64,000 nt of DNA, taken from positions 1 to 64,000 of the forward strand of contig JAFKFL010000009.1 of assembly GCA_017308235.1 (NCBI GenBank), read 5' to 3'. Positions 1-7,754 of the stretch are shown one piece after another. This DNA comes from Alphaproteobacteria bacterium (GTDB lineage Bacteria > Pseudomonadota > Alphaproteobacteria > Reyranellales > Reyranellaceae). Position 1 is the first letter of the stretch. Each line of letters begins with the position of its first letter. Below the pieces are notes generated by a model, which was given only the letters and a program-made list of their open reading frames with translations, searched no databases and was not told the origin of the DNA. The position numbers and the translations under genes were made by a program.

Positions 1-540
1 GAGGGTGCCGGCATCCGGCGCAGGACCACCGGTGGGAAGATCCCACATCTGCCACGGTGTCTCGTTCATGATGGCTTCGGTAAACACACAGCGGACGTCG
101 AGATCGTCGCGATACTTCTCGAACACCGTGCGCATGGCCTTGGTGTAGGCCTTGTCCCAGTCGGATTGATCCTCGATCGGTTCGCGCTGCGGATAGCGGG
201 CGGGCAGTGCGTTGATCAGCGCCTGTTCGACGGGCGTCGCAAGATGCGCGCACGCCAGCGCCTCTTTCATTGCGTCGTAGGCCGCCGCCAGCGCCTTGGC
301 CTTGCCTGCTGGATCGTAGAGATGCCACGGAAGGTTGTAGTTCGGGCCGGCGGCGTAGGCGATGCCCCAGTGCGCCATGGCGCAGCCGGCATCCCGCTCC
401 AGTGCTTTGGCGAAGCACTTGATCGCTTCCTCGTGGTTGAAGGCGAAGACCCAATTCAGGCCGCGATCGAACCAGATCTGCGCGTCGGGCGATTTGGTCG
501 TGATGGAGCGGGCATAGGCGCCGAGATCGTAGTAGGTCAT
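1..540 (-). CDS. TPR-like protein, 3' end cut by window edge
   Basis: The reverse strand is open from an ATG at 540 to the left edge, giving 180 codons of an unfinished protein that begins MTYYDLGAYARS. The segment RGLNWVFAFNHEEA, followed by an alanine-rich helical pair and MAHWGIAYA, resembles proteins whose first part is a tetratricopeptide hairpin in which a 'working' residue pool is counted. No catalytic motif is visible. A G-rich ribosome site (ggggg) sits 4-8 bases before the ATG. It lies downstream of the flavin oxidoreductase on the same strand with a 137-base gap. The family is recognised only loosely and the specific role is unknown. Confidence 0.7.
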   Translation of the reverse strand, partial: MTYYDLGAYARSITTKSPDAQIWFDRGLNWVFAFNHEEAIKCFAKALERDAGCAMAHWGIAYAAGPNYNLPWHLYDPAGKAKALAAAYDAMKEALACAHLATPVEQALINALPARYPQREPIEDQSDWDKAYTKAMRTVFEKYRDDLDVRCVFTEAIMNETPWQMWDLPTGGPAPDAGTL

Positions 541-677
541 GTTCCCCCCTGGGAAAGGTGGCAGCAGGACACACGACTCGCCGCGTGCAATACGCCAACC
601 CATGACCCGCGGTTCACACCAAGCCGCGCCGACCCCGCCTGCGATGGACTCTAGCCTCAGCCGCCGGTGCCCACCAC

Positions 678-1676
678 CTATTTCAGCTTCTCGACCACGC
701 GGCCCAACCGCTCCAGGGTGCCGAGCGTCGTTTTCTGGTCAAGGCCCGGCCATTGCACGCGCAGCAGCATATGGTCGGTACCAGCACGTTCGCCGTAGCG
801 GCCGATCCGGTCGACCACCTCGTTCTCCGAGCCGATGATGAAGCGGACATCCGAGAACGCGTCGAAATCGCGACGGATATCGTTTGCCGGCACGAAGCTG
901 TCGCCGCCCCAGTTCGCATAGGCCTCGTACTTGAAGAAAAGCGGCTCACGCACCTCGTCGAGCGCCTTGCCGACGCCGCGGCCGACATGGCACTCGCGGA
1001 TGATCGGGAACTCGGTGGCCGGCGGCAGGCCCGCCGCCGCCCGCGTCTCGCGGAACAGCGCGCCCAGCCGGCCGACCCCTTCCTCCGTCACCATCGGCGA
1101 GGGCATCCAGGCGTCGGCGAGCTTCGCCGCCCGCTTCACCGCCACCTCGACGTCGCCCGCCATCCAGATCGGCGGACCACCCGGCCGCTTGGGCTTGAGG
1201 CTGGCGTGCACGCCCTTCAGCGTATGGTACCGGCCGTGATGCTCGACCACGTCGTCGCGCCACATCTTGCGGATCACCTCGACGGCCTCGATGAAGCGCG
1301 GCACGCGTTCCTTGATCGGCACGCCGATCGAGTCGAACTCTTCCTGGCGATAACCGAGGCCGAGGCCAATGATGGCGTTGCCGCCGGTCAGCCAGTCGAG
1401 GGTTGCCGTCTCCTCCGCGACTATGACCGGGTTGAGCAATGGCAACAGCAACAGGCCGGGCCCCAACTGCATGCCCTCGGCCTCGGCCGCGAGGCGGGCC
1501 AGGAGCGGCATGGCCTGGAACATCTGCAACGGGCTCGACACGAAATGCTGCCCGACCATGATCGACGCAAGACCGCTCGCCTTCGCAGCGCGCGTCTGCT
1601 CGATCAGGTTGGCCAGTTCCGGCCCGAGGTCGGCGCCCGCACACCATTGCGTCGCCATGTAGAGACCAAGCTTCAT
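678..1676 (-). CDS. LLM-class (luciferase-like) flavin-dependent oxidoreductase
   Basis: A 332-residue protein starting MKLGLYMATQW. The TIM-barrel pattern of the bacterial luciferase family is clear: an N-terminal strand, VGQHF near residue 42, a GLGLGYRQEEF segment around residue 105 (a phosphate/flavin-binding region in this family), and PPIWMAGDVEVAVKRAA near residue 168, typical of F420- or FMN-dependent members. Such enzymes oxidise diverse substrates with reduced flavin; the substrate here cannot be read. I chose the ATG at 1676 because GGAAGGG lies just before it. An in-frame extension to 1841 would run through the preceding DUF1801 gene. That gene ends 4 bases upstream, so the two are probably co-transcribed. 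Confidence 0.85.
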   Translation of the reverse strand: MKLGLYMATQWCAGADLGPELANLIEQTRAAKASGLASIMVGQHFVSSPLQMFQAMPLLARLAAEAEGMQLGPGLLLLPLLNPVIVAEETATLDWLTGGNAIIGLGLGYRQEEFDSIGVPIKERVPRFIEAVEVIRKMWRDDVVEHHGRYHTLKGVHASLKPKRPGGPPIWMAGDVEVAVKRAAKLADAWMPSPMVTEEGVGRLGALFRETRAAAGLPPATEFPIIRECHVGRGVGKALDEVREPLFFKYEAYANWGGDSFVPANDIRRDFDAFSDVRFIIGSENEVVDRIGRYGERAGTDHMLLRVQWPGLDQKTTLGTLERLGRVVEKLK

Positions 1677-1680
1677 ACCC

Positions 1681-2148
1681 TTACCGCCCTTCCATATATC
1701 GAACCGGATTCTCCGGATCGGCGCTGAAGATGCGCCCGACCTCGCCGAACAGCGACGACACGACCTGCGGGTCGAGATCGTCGAAGGCTTCGAAGCTGAA
1801 ATTGTTGCCGCCCCGCCGCTTCTCTCCCAGCCTGCCCGCATAAGTGGACATGATCGGCGCGCCGTTCTTCGTCACGGTGACGTAAATGCTGATGTAGTTC
1901 TTCTGCAGCGCCACGCCGATCACGGGCCACGGCGTCGTCTTGCCCGACTTGATGGCATAGCTGAACTTGCCGTAGCCGATCATCTTCATACGCATGCCGG
2001 CCTCGCCGGCTGGCGTGCCGGCATGGAAATGACGTTTCAGGTGCGGCGCCGCCTTGCGCATCAGCCCATCGAGCTTCTGGAGATCGGCTTTCCGTCGAGG
2101 GTCGAAATCGAGATAGGCCTGCAGGCTGTCGACATTGACCTGAAACAT
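1681..2148 (-). CDS. DUF1801 domain protein
   Basis: A 155-residue protein with the DUF1801 layout: an N-terminal helix, PRRKADLQKLDGLMRKAAP, then a glycine-rich YGKFSYAIKSGK strand pair and ALQKNYISIYV near residue 87. Members are small cytoplasmic proteins related to the YdhG/YjhQ fold with no agreed biochemical role. No signal peptide or membrane segment is seen. It sits between the nitroreductase (15-base gap) and the flavin oxidoreductase (4-base gap) on one strand, so it is probably the middle gene of a three-gene transcript. Confidence 0.75.
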   Translation of the reverse strand: MFQVNVDSLQAYLDFDPRRKADLQKLDGLMRKAAPHLKRHFHAGTPAGEAGMRMKMIGYGKFSYAIKSGKTTPWPVIGVALQKNYISIYVTVTKNGAPIMSTYAGRLGEKRRGGNNFSFEAFDDLDPQVVSSLFGEVGRIFSADPENPVRYMEGR

Positions 2149-2163
2149 CGAGGTGTTCCCGGA

Positions 2164-2790
2164 CTAACCGGCATACGGCTCGCCCCAGCGGTCCTGGTAG
2201 ACGATCTCGGCCAGCGGCGCCCGCTTGGTCGGCCCGAATTTGCCCATCGGGTAGCCGATTGGAAGGATGGCGTAGGAATGCACACCGCGCGGCAGGCCGA
2301 GCGCCGCCTCGGCTTCTTTTTCGTAAAGGAGATGGCGTGTCGTCAGCGTCGTGCCGAGTCCCAGCGCGCGCGCCGCCAGGACCATGTTCTGGACGGCAGG
2401 ATAGACCGAGGCACCCGAAGCCCGGTTGGGCGCCACGCCATCCTCCTGGCAGGCCACGATCCAGACCGGCGCCTCGTGGAAATGCTCCGTCAGGTAGGAC
2501 ACTGCCTCATGCTGGCGAAGGTAGCGCTCCTTGCTGACGCCGGGCGGCGGCTCGCTCGCGAGGTAGCGCGGGCCGACCGTCTCGTCGAAGGCGCGCTTGT
2601 ACCAGACCTGCACCGCTTCCTTGATCTTGCGATCCTTGATCACCAGGAAACGCCAGCGCTGGAAATTGCCGCCGTTGGGCGCCGAGGTGCCGGCCTCGAG
2701 GATCCTGGTGATCAGCTCATCGGGAACCGGATCCGGCTTCAGCCGTCGCATCGAGCGGCAGGTCTGCATGATCTCGAACAGGTCGGGCAT
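2164..2790 (-). CDS. Nitroreductase family protein
   Basis: A 208-residue protein beginning MPDLFEIMQTCRSMRRLKPDPVP. The RSMRRLKPDPVP pattern and the APNGGNFQRWRFLVI segment at about residues 38-52 are hallmark FMN contacts of the NfsB/FRase nitroreductase fold. The C-terminal GVHSYAILPIGYPMGKFGP matches the family's conserved ending. It probably binds FMN as a dimer and uses NAD(P)H; the natural substrate is unknown. The ATG at 2790 is preceded by GGAGGA, better than an in-frame ATG 36 bases upstream. It appears to lead a minus-strand transcript with DUF1801 and the luciferase-like gene. Divergent from the NIPSNAP gene, with 56 bases between start codons. Confidence 0.85.
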   Translation of the reverse strand: MPDLFEIMQTCRSMRRLKPDPVPDELITRILEAGTSAPNGGNFQRWRFLVIKDRKIKEAVQVWYKRAFDETVGPRYLASEPPPGVSKERYLRQHEAVSYLTEHFHEAPVWIVACQEDGVAPNRASGASVYPAVQNMVLAARALGLGTTLTTRHLLYEKEAEAALGLPRGVHSYAILPIGYPMGKFGPTKRAPLAEIVYQDRWGEPYAG

Positions 2791-2846
2791 TCTATCCTCC
2801 GCTATAGTTCGGAAGTCGGACCACACAATCGATGAGGATGTCGCCC

Positions 2847-3173
2847 ATGGCGCTCTATGAACTCAGGACCTACACGCTCTACGTCGGAAAGATGGCCGAG
2901 GCCGTCAAACTCTATCAGCAGTTCGGCTTTCCGGCCCTGCAAAAAGGCGGACACGACAAGAACCTGGTGGGCTACTTCCAGGGCGATACCGGAACCATCA
3001 ACCAGATCGTCCACCTCTGGAAGTTCGACGACGATGCCGGCCGTCGCGCGCATTGGACCGCGGTCTTCGCCAACACCGACTTCACCGAAGGTTTCGCCGC
3101 CAAGTTCCGCCCGCTGGTGATGACGCAGGAGGTGAAGCTGCTGCACGCCGCCCCCTGGGGCCCGCATCCGTAG
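2847..3173 (+). CDS. NIPSNAP family protein
   Basis: A 108-residue protein starting MALYELRTYTLYVGKM. The opening YELRTYTL and later QIVHLWKFDD (around residue 55) followed by RAHW are the signature of the NIPSNAP dimeric alpha/beta-barrel (ferredoxin-like) family. These small cytoplasmic proteins have no settled function in bacteria. Three in-frame ATGs exist (2832, 2838, 2847). I prefer 2847 because GAGGA lies eight bases before it and family members start just before YELRTYT. The gene is divergent from the nitroreductase and is followed 11 bases later by the interrupted DUF1835 gene. Confidence 0.8.
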   Translation: MALYELRTYTLYVGKMAEAVKLYQQFGFPALQKGGHDKNLVGYFQGDTGTINQIVHLWKFDDDAGRRAHWTAVFANTDFTEGFAAKFRPLVMTQEVKLLHAAPWGPHP

Positions 3174-3184
3174 GCCGGAAACCG

Positions 3185-3967
3185 ATGGGAACGCTCCATA
3201 TTGCGCCAGGCGATTCGGCCGGCGGCTCATTGCAATCTGCGATCCGGGATAGTGGACGCAACGAGGGGGTGCTGCGGAATCTCGACGATCTCAGCTGCGG
3301 TCCAATCGACTCGGAGGAGCCATCGGCTCGGGCTGCCTGGTGGGAGCGCTTCTACGACATGCCCGAAGTCGAAGGTGACCTCAAAGCATTCTGGGATCGC
3401 ATCGCGACAAGTGACGACAGGCTTGTCATCTGGTTCGGACGTCATTCTGCGTCGGAATTCGCCTTCTTCCTCGCCTTTGCCCATCGGATCGGTGATCGGC
3501 CTTACGACATCGTCGACGTCACGGATCTGCAATGGATCGCCACACGTCGCGATGGCTCGACAGCCACAATTCGCCCAGGGAAGCTGTCCATCATGCAGCC
3601 CCAACGATTGGCGCCGCTGATCGAGACAGCACGACCAATCACAAGCCGGGAGCGCGAGGAGGCCCTCAGCCTATAGCGTCGGCTGCGCTCTGAGAACGCG
3701 CCCTTTCGCGTTGTGACGCCAGGGGGCATGGAGTCTGCTCCGATCGACTACTTCGACCATCTGCTACTTAAACAAGCGGCTCCGGAATGGCGCAAGATCG
3801 CTCGCGTTGTCGGGGATACCATCAGCTACAACTCTGAAACTTACTGGCAGGTCAACGAGTTGATGTTGCTGACGCGCATCGCCTCCCTCATCGACGCCGG
3901 CAAGTTGCTTGCCGACGGTGATCCTTCAGAGATGCAGACCTGTCACGTTCGACTGCCGGGTCGATAA
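3185..3967 (+). pseudogene. DUF1835/DUF3658 protein interrupted by an in-frame TAG
   Basis: The first open part (3185-3676, 163 residues) starts MGTLHIAPGDSAGGSL, the DUF1835 N-terminal pattern, and ends REREEALSL before TAG at 3674-3676. The same frame continues without a break as RRLRSENAPFRVV and then IDYFDHLLL, WRKIARVVGDT and a C-terminus like the DUF3658 domain that normally follows DUF1835 in one polypeptide, stopping at 3967. Length and domain order across the stop match a single protein of about 260 residues. A single base change would restore the reading frame. It is either a recent nonsense mutation, a sequencing error, or a readthrough site. No split-gene start with a ribosome site is obvious for the second half, although GTG at 3713 and ATG at 3728 exist. 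Confidence 0.75.
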
Positions 3968-3973
3968 AGCGGC

Positions 3974-5647
3974 CTAGCCCCGCAGCACCTTGCCGGCCTT
4001 GGCTTCGGTGAGCTTGCCCTGCTCCCAGGTGAGCTCGCCGTTGACCATCGTGTATTCGACGCCCTTCGATGGCATCACCATGCGCTTGGCGCCGCCGGGA
4101 AGATCATAGCGGCGCTCGCCGTGATTGCTCGAGCCGATGCGCGCGGCATCGAAGATCGCGACGTCCGCCGGCGCGCCCTTGGCAAGGCGGCCGCGGTCTT
4201 TTAGGCCAAACAGGTCAGCGGGATCGGAGGTGAGCTTGCGCACGCCCTCTTCCAGCGTGATCGCCTCCTTCTCGCGCACCCAGGTGCCCAGCAGATAGGT
4301 CGGGTAACCGGAGTCGCACAGCATGTCGACATGCGCCCCGCCATCGCCTAGCGCCATCAGGATGGACTTGTTGTTCAAGAGCTCGCGCATGCGGTCCTCG
4401 CGGGTGTTCCACGAGGCCATCGTGAGCTCGCAGTCGAGATTGTCGGCCAGCACCGTATCGAGGAAGGCATCGACGCCATCCTTGCCTTGCTCCTGGGCGA
4501 TCTGGGCGATCGACTTGTCCTCGAGATGTTTCAGCGCCGGATTCTTGACCGCATGTACGGCAATGCGGTTCCAATTGCTGAAGCCGGTCGGATTCTTGAG
4601 GTCTTCGCGGAACTTGTTGCGGAAGGCGGGATCGGCATAGACGGCCTTCTGCGCCGGCTTGGACGTGTCGGCGAACACCCGCTTCCACGACGGAAACGCC
4701 GCGAAGGAGAACGGATTGTCCATGTTGATCTCGCGCGTGAGCGGCAGCGGCGAGGTCTGCGGCCGCGCGCCCTTGGCGATCATCGGTGCAGCGAGACGCA
4801 AGGTGTTGCGCACCGCCTCCGGAATGTCGTCGCGATCGAACAGGGCGATGAAAGTCACCGGACGGCCGCTCTCGTCGAGCAGGAAGTCCAGAAGCTCGCA
4901 CTGGTCCTCTTCCAGCACGCCAACCTGGCGCGTGAGAGCGATCTCGATCGCGCCCTTGCCGCGCGCCTTCAGGACATTGGCATAGGCCTTCAGTTCCTCA
5001 CGGCTGGCATTGCGGCAGGCCAACGGCTTGCCCTCGAAGCCCATATGCTGGTTGAGCGTGGTCGAGGAGAAGCCCAGCGCGCCGGCATCCATGGCTTCGG
5101 CGATGAGGGCCGCAATCTTCGCCGTCTCCTCCGCATTGGCCGCGCGGTCCATAGAGGCTTCGCCCATCACGTAATGGCGGAACGGCGTGAGCGGCGCGAT
5201 GAAGGCGAGATTGAGCGACGGTTTGCGCGCCGCGGCCGCATCCATGAACTGCGGGAAGGTCTCCCAGTCCCAGGTGATGCCCTTGTTCAGGACATCGAAG
5301 GGAATGCCCTCGACGCTCACCAGGTCGCGCATGGCGATCTCGCGCGCCGCGGCCTTGCAGGGCGCGATGCCGACGCCGCAATTGCCCATCACCACACTGG
5401 TGACGCCGTGCCAGGACGAGGGCGTGACGGCGCCGTCCCAGCAGATCTGCGCATCGTAGTGGGTGTGCGGATCGACGAAGCCTGGAGCAACGACCAGCCC
5501 GTCGGCATCGATCGTACGCTTGGCCCCATCCGTAACCTTGCCAATGTCGGCAATCTTCCCGTCAGCAATCGCGACATCCGCCCGGTAGCGCTTGGCGCCG
5601 GTGCCGTCGACCACGATGCCGTTCTTGATCACGAGATCGTAGCTCAT
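3974..5647 (-). CDS. N-acyl-D-amino-acid deacylase family amidohydrolase
   Basis: A 557-residue metal-dependent amidohydrolase. The N-terminal beta-domain (YDLVIKNGIVVDGTG) leads into the metal motif GFVDPHTHYDAQ at about residue 57. NCGVGIAPC near 109 and the late GDGGAHVDMLCDSGYPT near residue 458 match the D-aminoacylase/N-acyl-D-glutamate deacylase group. The family hydrolyses N-acyl-D-amino acids or cyclic amides in the cytoplasm; the exact substrate is not decidable. The ATG at 5647 follows a GGGAGGAATCG sequence. It is divergent from the five-gene operon that begins at 5873, so a shared regulatory region of 225 bases lies between them. Confidence 0.85.
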   Translation of the reverse strand: MSYDLVIKNGIVVDGTGAKRYRADVAIADGKIADIGKVTDGAKRTIDADGLVVAPGFVDPHTHYDAQICWDGAVTPSSWHGVTSVVMGNCGVGIAPCKAAAREIAMRDLVSVEGIPFDVLNKGITWDWETFPQFMDAAAARKPSLNLAFIAPLTPFRHYVMGEASMDRAANAEETAKIAALIAEAMDAGALGFSSTTLNQHMGFEGKPLACRNASREELKAYANVLKARGKGAIEIALTRQVGVLEEDQCELLDFLLDESGRPVTFIALFDRDDIPEAVRNTLRLAAPMIAKGARPQTSPLPLTREINMDNPFSFAAFPSWKRVFADTSKPAQKAVYADPAFRNKFREDLKNPTGFSNWNRIAVHAVKNPALKHLEDKSIAQIAQEQGKDGVDAFLDTVLADNLDCELTMASWNTREDRMRELLNNKSILMALGDGGAHVDMLCDSGYPTYLLGTWVREKEAITLEEGVRKLTSDPADLFGLKDRGRLAKGAPADVAIFDAARIGSSNHGERRYDLPGGAKRMVMPSKGVEYTMVNGELTWEQGKLTEAKAGKVLRG

Positions 5648-5765
5648 CGATTCCTCCCAGAACCTCGATCGACGGTACTCCCGATCGCGTCAGCCGACAC
5701 ATGCGAAATCCATCGACGCGCCATGCCGGATCGGTGGGCAATTCCTGATGGTGTCTTTTCAATGC

Positions 5766-5780
5766 GTGTCGAAACGACAC
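5766..5780. promoter_or_regulatory. Perfect inverted repeat in divergent promoter region
   Basis: GTGTCG-AAA-CGACAC, six-base perfect arms with a three-base spacer, lies between the divergent deacylase and SDR genes. The position suits an operator controlling one or both transcripts. The HxlR-type regulator inside the right-hand operon is one candidate binder. This is inference; a short transcribed hairpin is also possible. Confidence 0.35.
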
Positions 5781-5823
5781 CGAAAATCTCATGATGCCCC
5801 GAGAAGTCCACTTGCTGGTATAT

Positions 5824-5852
5824 TTGACAGGTTTGAAAAATGAACTGACTAT
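5824..5852 (+). promoter_or_regulatory. Candidate sigma70 promoter of the SDR-isomerase-HxlR operon
   Basis: TTGACA at 5824-5829 is a perfect -35 hexamer. GACTAT at 5847-5852 is a weak -10 at 17 bases. The stretch is AT-rich against its surroundings and ends about 20 bases before the SDR start codon, which would leave a short leader carrying the AGGAGG ribosome site at 5862-5867. Confidence 0.4.
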
Positions 5853-5872
5853 CCTCCCAACAGGAGGAGCCC

Positions 5873-6616
5873 ATGGCACCCAGACAGGCGACAGCGGCGG
5901 TCATCGGCGCAGGCGACTTCATCGGCGCTGCGATCGCCCGCAAGTTTGCGGCAGAGGGCTTCACTGTCTTCGCCGGCCGGCGCAACGGCGACAAGCTCGC
6001 CCCGCTGGTCGCCGACATCGAGAAGGCCGGCGGCAAGGTCTCGGCGCGCGGGCTCGATGCGCGCAAGGAAGAGGACATCAACGCCTTCCTGCAGGAGGCG
6101 GACCAGGCGGCGCCGCTCGAGGTCTGCATTTTCAACATCGGCGCCAATGTGAATTTTCCGCTCGTCGACACGACCGACCGCGTGTTCCGCAAGGTGTGGG
6201 AAATGGCCTGCTACTCGGGCTTCCTCGCCGGCCGTGAAGCCGCGCGCCTCATGCTAACCCATGGCAGGGGCAACGTCTTCTTCACCGGAGCAACGGCGAG
6301 CCTGCGTGGCGGCATCGGCTATGCCGCCTTCGCCTCGGCCAAAGCCGGCCTGCGCGCGGTCGCGCAGGCCGCGGCCCGCGAGCTTGGACCGAAGAACATC
6401 CATGTTGCCCATCTCGTCATCGACTCGGGCGTCGACACGGCCTGGGTGCGCGAGCGCATCAAGACTCGCGAAGGCGAGGACGCATTGGCAAATCTTCCGC
6501 CCGACCGGCTGATGCGTCCCGAAGCCGTGGCCGAGGCCTATTGGTCGCTCTACCAGCAACCGCGCGACGCCTGGAGCTCGGAGCTGGAAATTCGTCCCTT
6601 CGCAGAGAAATGGTGA
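5873..6616 (+). CDS. Atypical short-chain dehydrogenase/reductase
   Basis: A 247-residue Rossmann protein. The cofactor loop reads IGAGDFIGAAIA (residues 11-22), a variant of TGxxxGIG, and NIGAN at 88-92 replaces the usual NAG. Ser143 and Lys157 fit the catalytic positions, but the residue four before the lysine is Phe153, not Tyr; the nearest tyrosine is Tyr150. It may therefore use a different acid or have lost reductase activity. Some SDR subfamilies naturally show this change. AGGAGG at 5862-5867 supports the ATG at 5873. First gene of a tight operon: the isomerase-like gene starts 6 bases after its stop. Confidence 0.85.
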   Translation: MAPRQATAAVIGAGDFIGAAIARKFAAEGFTVFAGRRNGDKLAPLVADIEKAGGKVSARGLDARKEEDINAFLQEADQAAPLEVCIFNIGANVNFPLVDTTDRVFRKVWEMACYSGFLAGREAARLMLTHGRGNVFFTGATASLRGGIGYAAFASAKAGLRAVAQAAARELGPKNIHVAHLVIDSGVDTAWVRERIKTREGEDALANLPPDRLMRPEAVAEAYWSLYQQPRDAWSSELEIRPFAEKW

Positions 6617-6622
6617 GTCCCA

Positions 6623-7228
6623 ATGCCCAAGGTTGAATTCCAGTTCGATTTCGGCAGCCCCAATGCCTACCTGAGCCATCTCGTCATTCCCGGGATCGAG
6701 AAGCGCCAGGGCGTGAAATTCGCCTACGTGCCGGTGCTGCTGGGTGGCGTCTTCAAGCTCACCAACAACCGCTCGCCGGTCGAGACCAACGTCGGCATCA
6801 AGAACAAGCCGCAGTATCAGCAGCTCGAGACCGAGCGCTTCATCCGCCAGCACAAGATCACGCGCTACAAAATGAATCCGCACTTTCCCGTCAACACGCT
6901 GGCCCTCATGCGGGGTGCCGTGGCGGCGAAGAAGCTCGGCGTCTTCGAGCGCTACGTCGACGAGGTCTATCGCCATATGTGGGCCGAACCGAAGAAGCTC
7001 GACGATCCGGCGATCCTGCGTGCGGCCCTCGTCGAATCGAACCTGCCGGCCGACCGCCTGTTCGAGTTGGTGCAGACGCAGGAGGTGAAGGACGAGCTGA
7101 TGGCCGAGACGCAGCGCGCCGTCGAGCGCGGCGCTTTCGGGTCGCCCACCTTCTTCGTCGGCGACGAGATCTATTTCGGCAAGGACAGGCTGCGCGATGT
7201 CGAGGAAGCCATCGCCGCAGCGAAGTGA
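6623..7228 (+). CDS. 2-hydroxychromene-2-carboxylate isomerase / DsbA-like (GST kappa) family protein
   Basis: A 201-residue thioredoxin-fold protein beginning VEFQFDFGSPNAYLSH, the pattern of the HCCA isomerase/kappa-GST group. Here a Ser replaces the redox cysteine pair of true DsbA (FGSPNAY). The C-terminal GAFGSPTFFVGDEIYFGKDRL is the conserved cis-proline region. Characterised relatives use glutathione to isomerise a chromene carboxylate in naphthalene degradation or act on other hydrophobic substrates. It lies between an SDR and an HxlR regulator with gaps of 6 and 10 bases, pointing to a catabolic pathway for an aromatic or other cyclic compound. The exact substrate is unknown. Confidence 0.85.
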   Translation: MPKVEFQFDFGSPNAYLSHLVIPGIEKRQGVKFAYVPVLLGGVFKLTNNRSPVETNVGIKNKPQYQQLETERFIRQHKITRYKMNPHFPVNTLALMRGAVAAKKLGVFERYVDEVYRHMWAEPKKLDDPAILRAALVESNLPADRLFELVQTQEVKDELMAETQRAVERGAFGSPTFFVGDEIYFGKDRLRDVEEAIAAAK

Positions 7229-7238
7229 GGCGCCGCCG

Positions 7239-7748
7239 ATGCGTTGGAGCGATCTCGAAGACGAGGCCTGTTCGGTGGCGCGCACGGTGTCGGTGATCGG
7301 CGACCGCTGGACCCTGTTGATCCTGCGTGACTGCTTCCTGCGGGTGCGGCGCTTCGAGGATTTCCAGGAGCGGCTCGGCATCACGCGCCCGCTCCTGGCG
7401 AGCCGGTTGCGCAAGCTCGTGAAGGATTTCGTGCTGGCCAAGGTGCCCTACCAGCAACGCCCGCTGCGCTACGAATATCGCCTGACCGAGAAGGGCCGCG
7501 ATCTCTATCCCGTCATCATGTCGATCGTGCATTGGGGCGACGTCCACATGGCCGGCAAGAAAGGCCGACCCCTGCTCCACCAGCATCTCGTCTGCGGCAA
7601 GACCTTCGATCCGGTGATGGTGTGCTCGGCCTGCGGCGAGCCGCTCGATCCGCGGCAGGTCCATGTCCATCGCGGACCGGGCGCCGCCGGCTCGCGCAAT
7701 CTGCCGCCCGATGAACAGCGGCGACCGCGCCTGGCCCATCAACGCTAG
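7239..7748 (+). CDS. HxlR-family winged-helix transcriptional regulator
   Basis: A 169-residue regulator. The core CSVARTVSVIGDRWTLLILRD (about residues 9-29) and RFEDFQERLGITRPLLASRL are the classic HxlR winged helix, followed by YRLTEKGRDLYPV. The C-terminal part carries VCSACGEPLD, a possible metal- or redox-sensing cysteine pair (CxxC) that is common in longer HxlR members. I start at the ATG at 7239 because GAGG lies eight bases before it; an in-frame start at 7197 would overlap the isomerase gene. It is embedded as the third gene of the operon and so probably autoregulates it. Confidence 0.85.
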   Translation: MRWSDLEDEACSVARTVSVIGDRWTLLILRDCFLRVRRFEDFQERLGITRPLLASRLRKLVKDFVLAKVPYQQRPLRYEYRLTEKGRDLYPVIMSIVHWGDVHMAGKKGRPLLHQHLVCGKTFDPVMVCSACGEPLDPRQVHVHRGPGAAGSRNLPPDEQRRPRLAHQR

Positions 7749-7754
7749 AGGAGC

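Noticed and set aside
753..1727. Long plus-strand open frame opposite the luciferase-like gene
   Set aside because: Antisense shadow with Arg/His-rich composition and no domain; the minus-strand flavin enzyme explains the interval.
4487..5794. 435-codon plus-strand frame opposite the D-aminoacylase gene
   Set aside because: Pure antisense shadow; repeated Leu/Arg/Asp-rich sequence with no motif, and no ribosome site.
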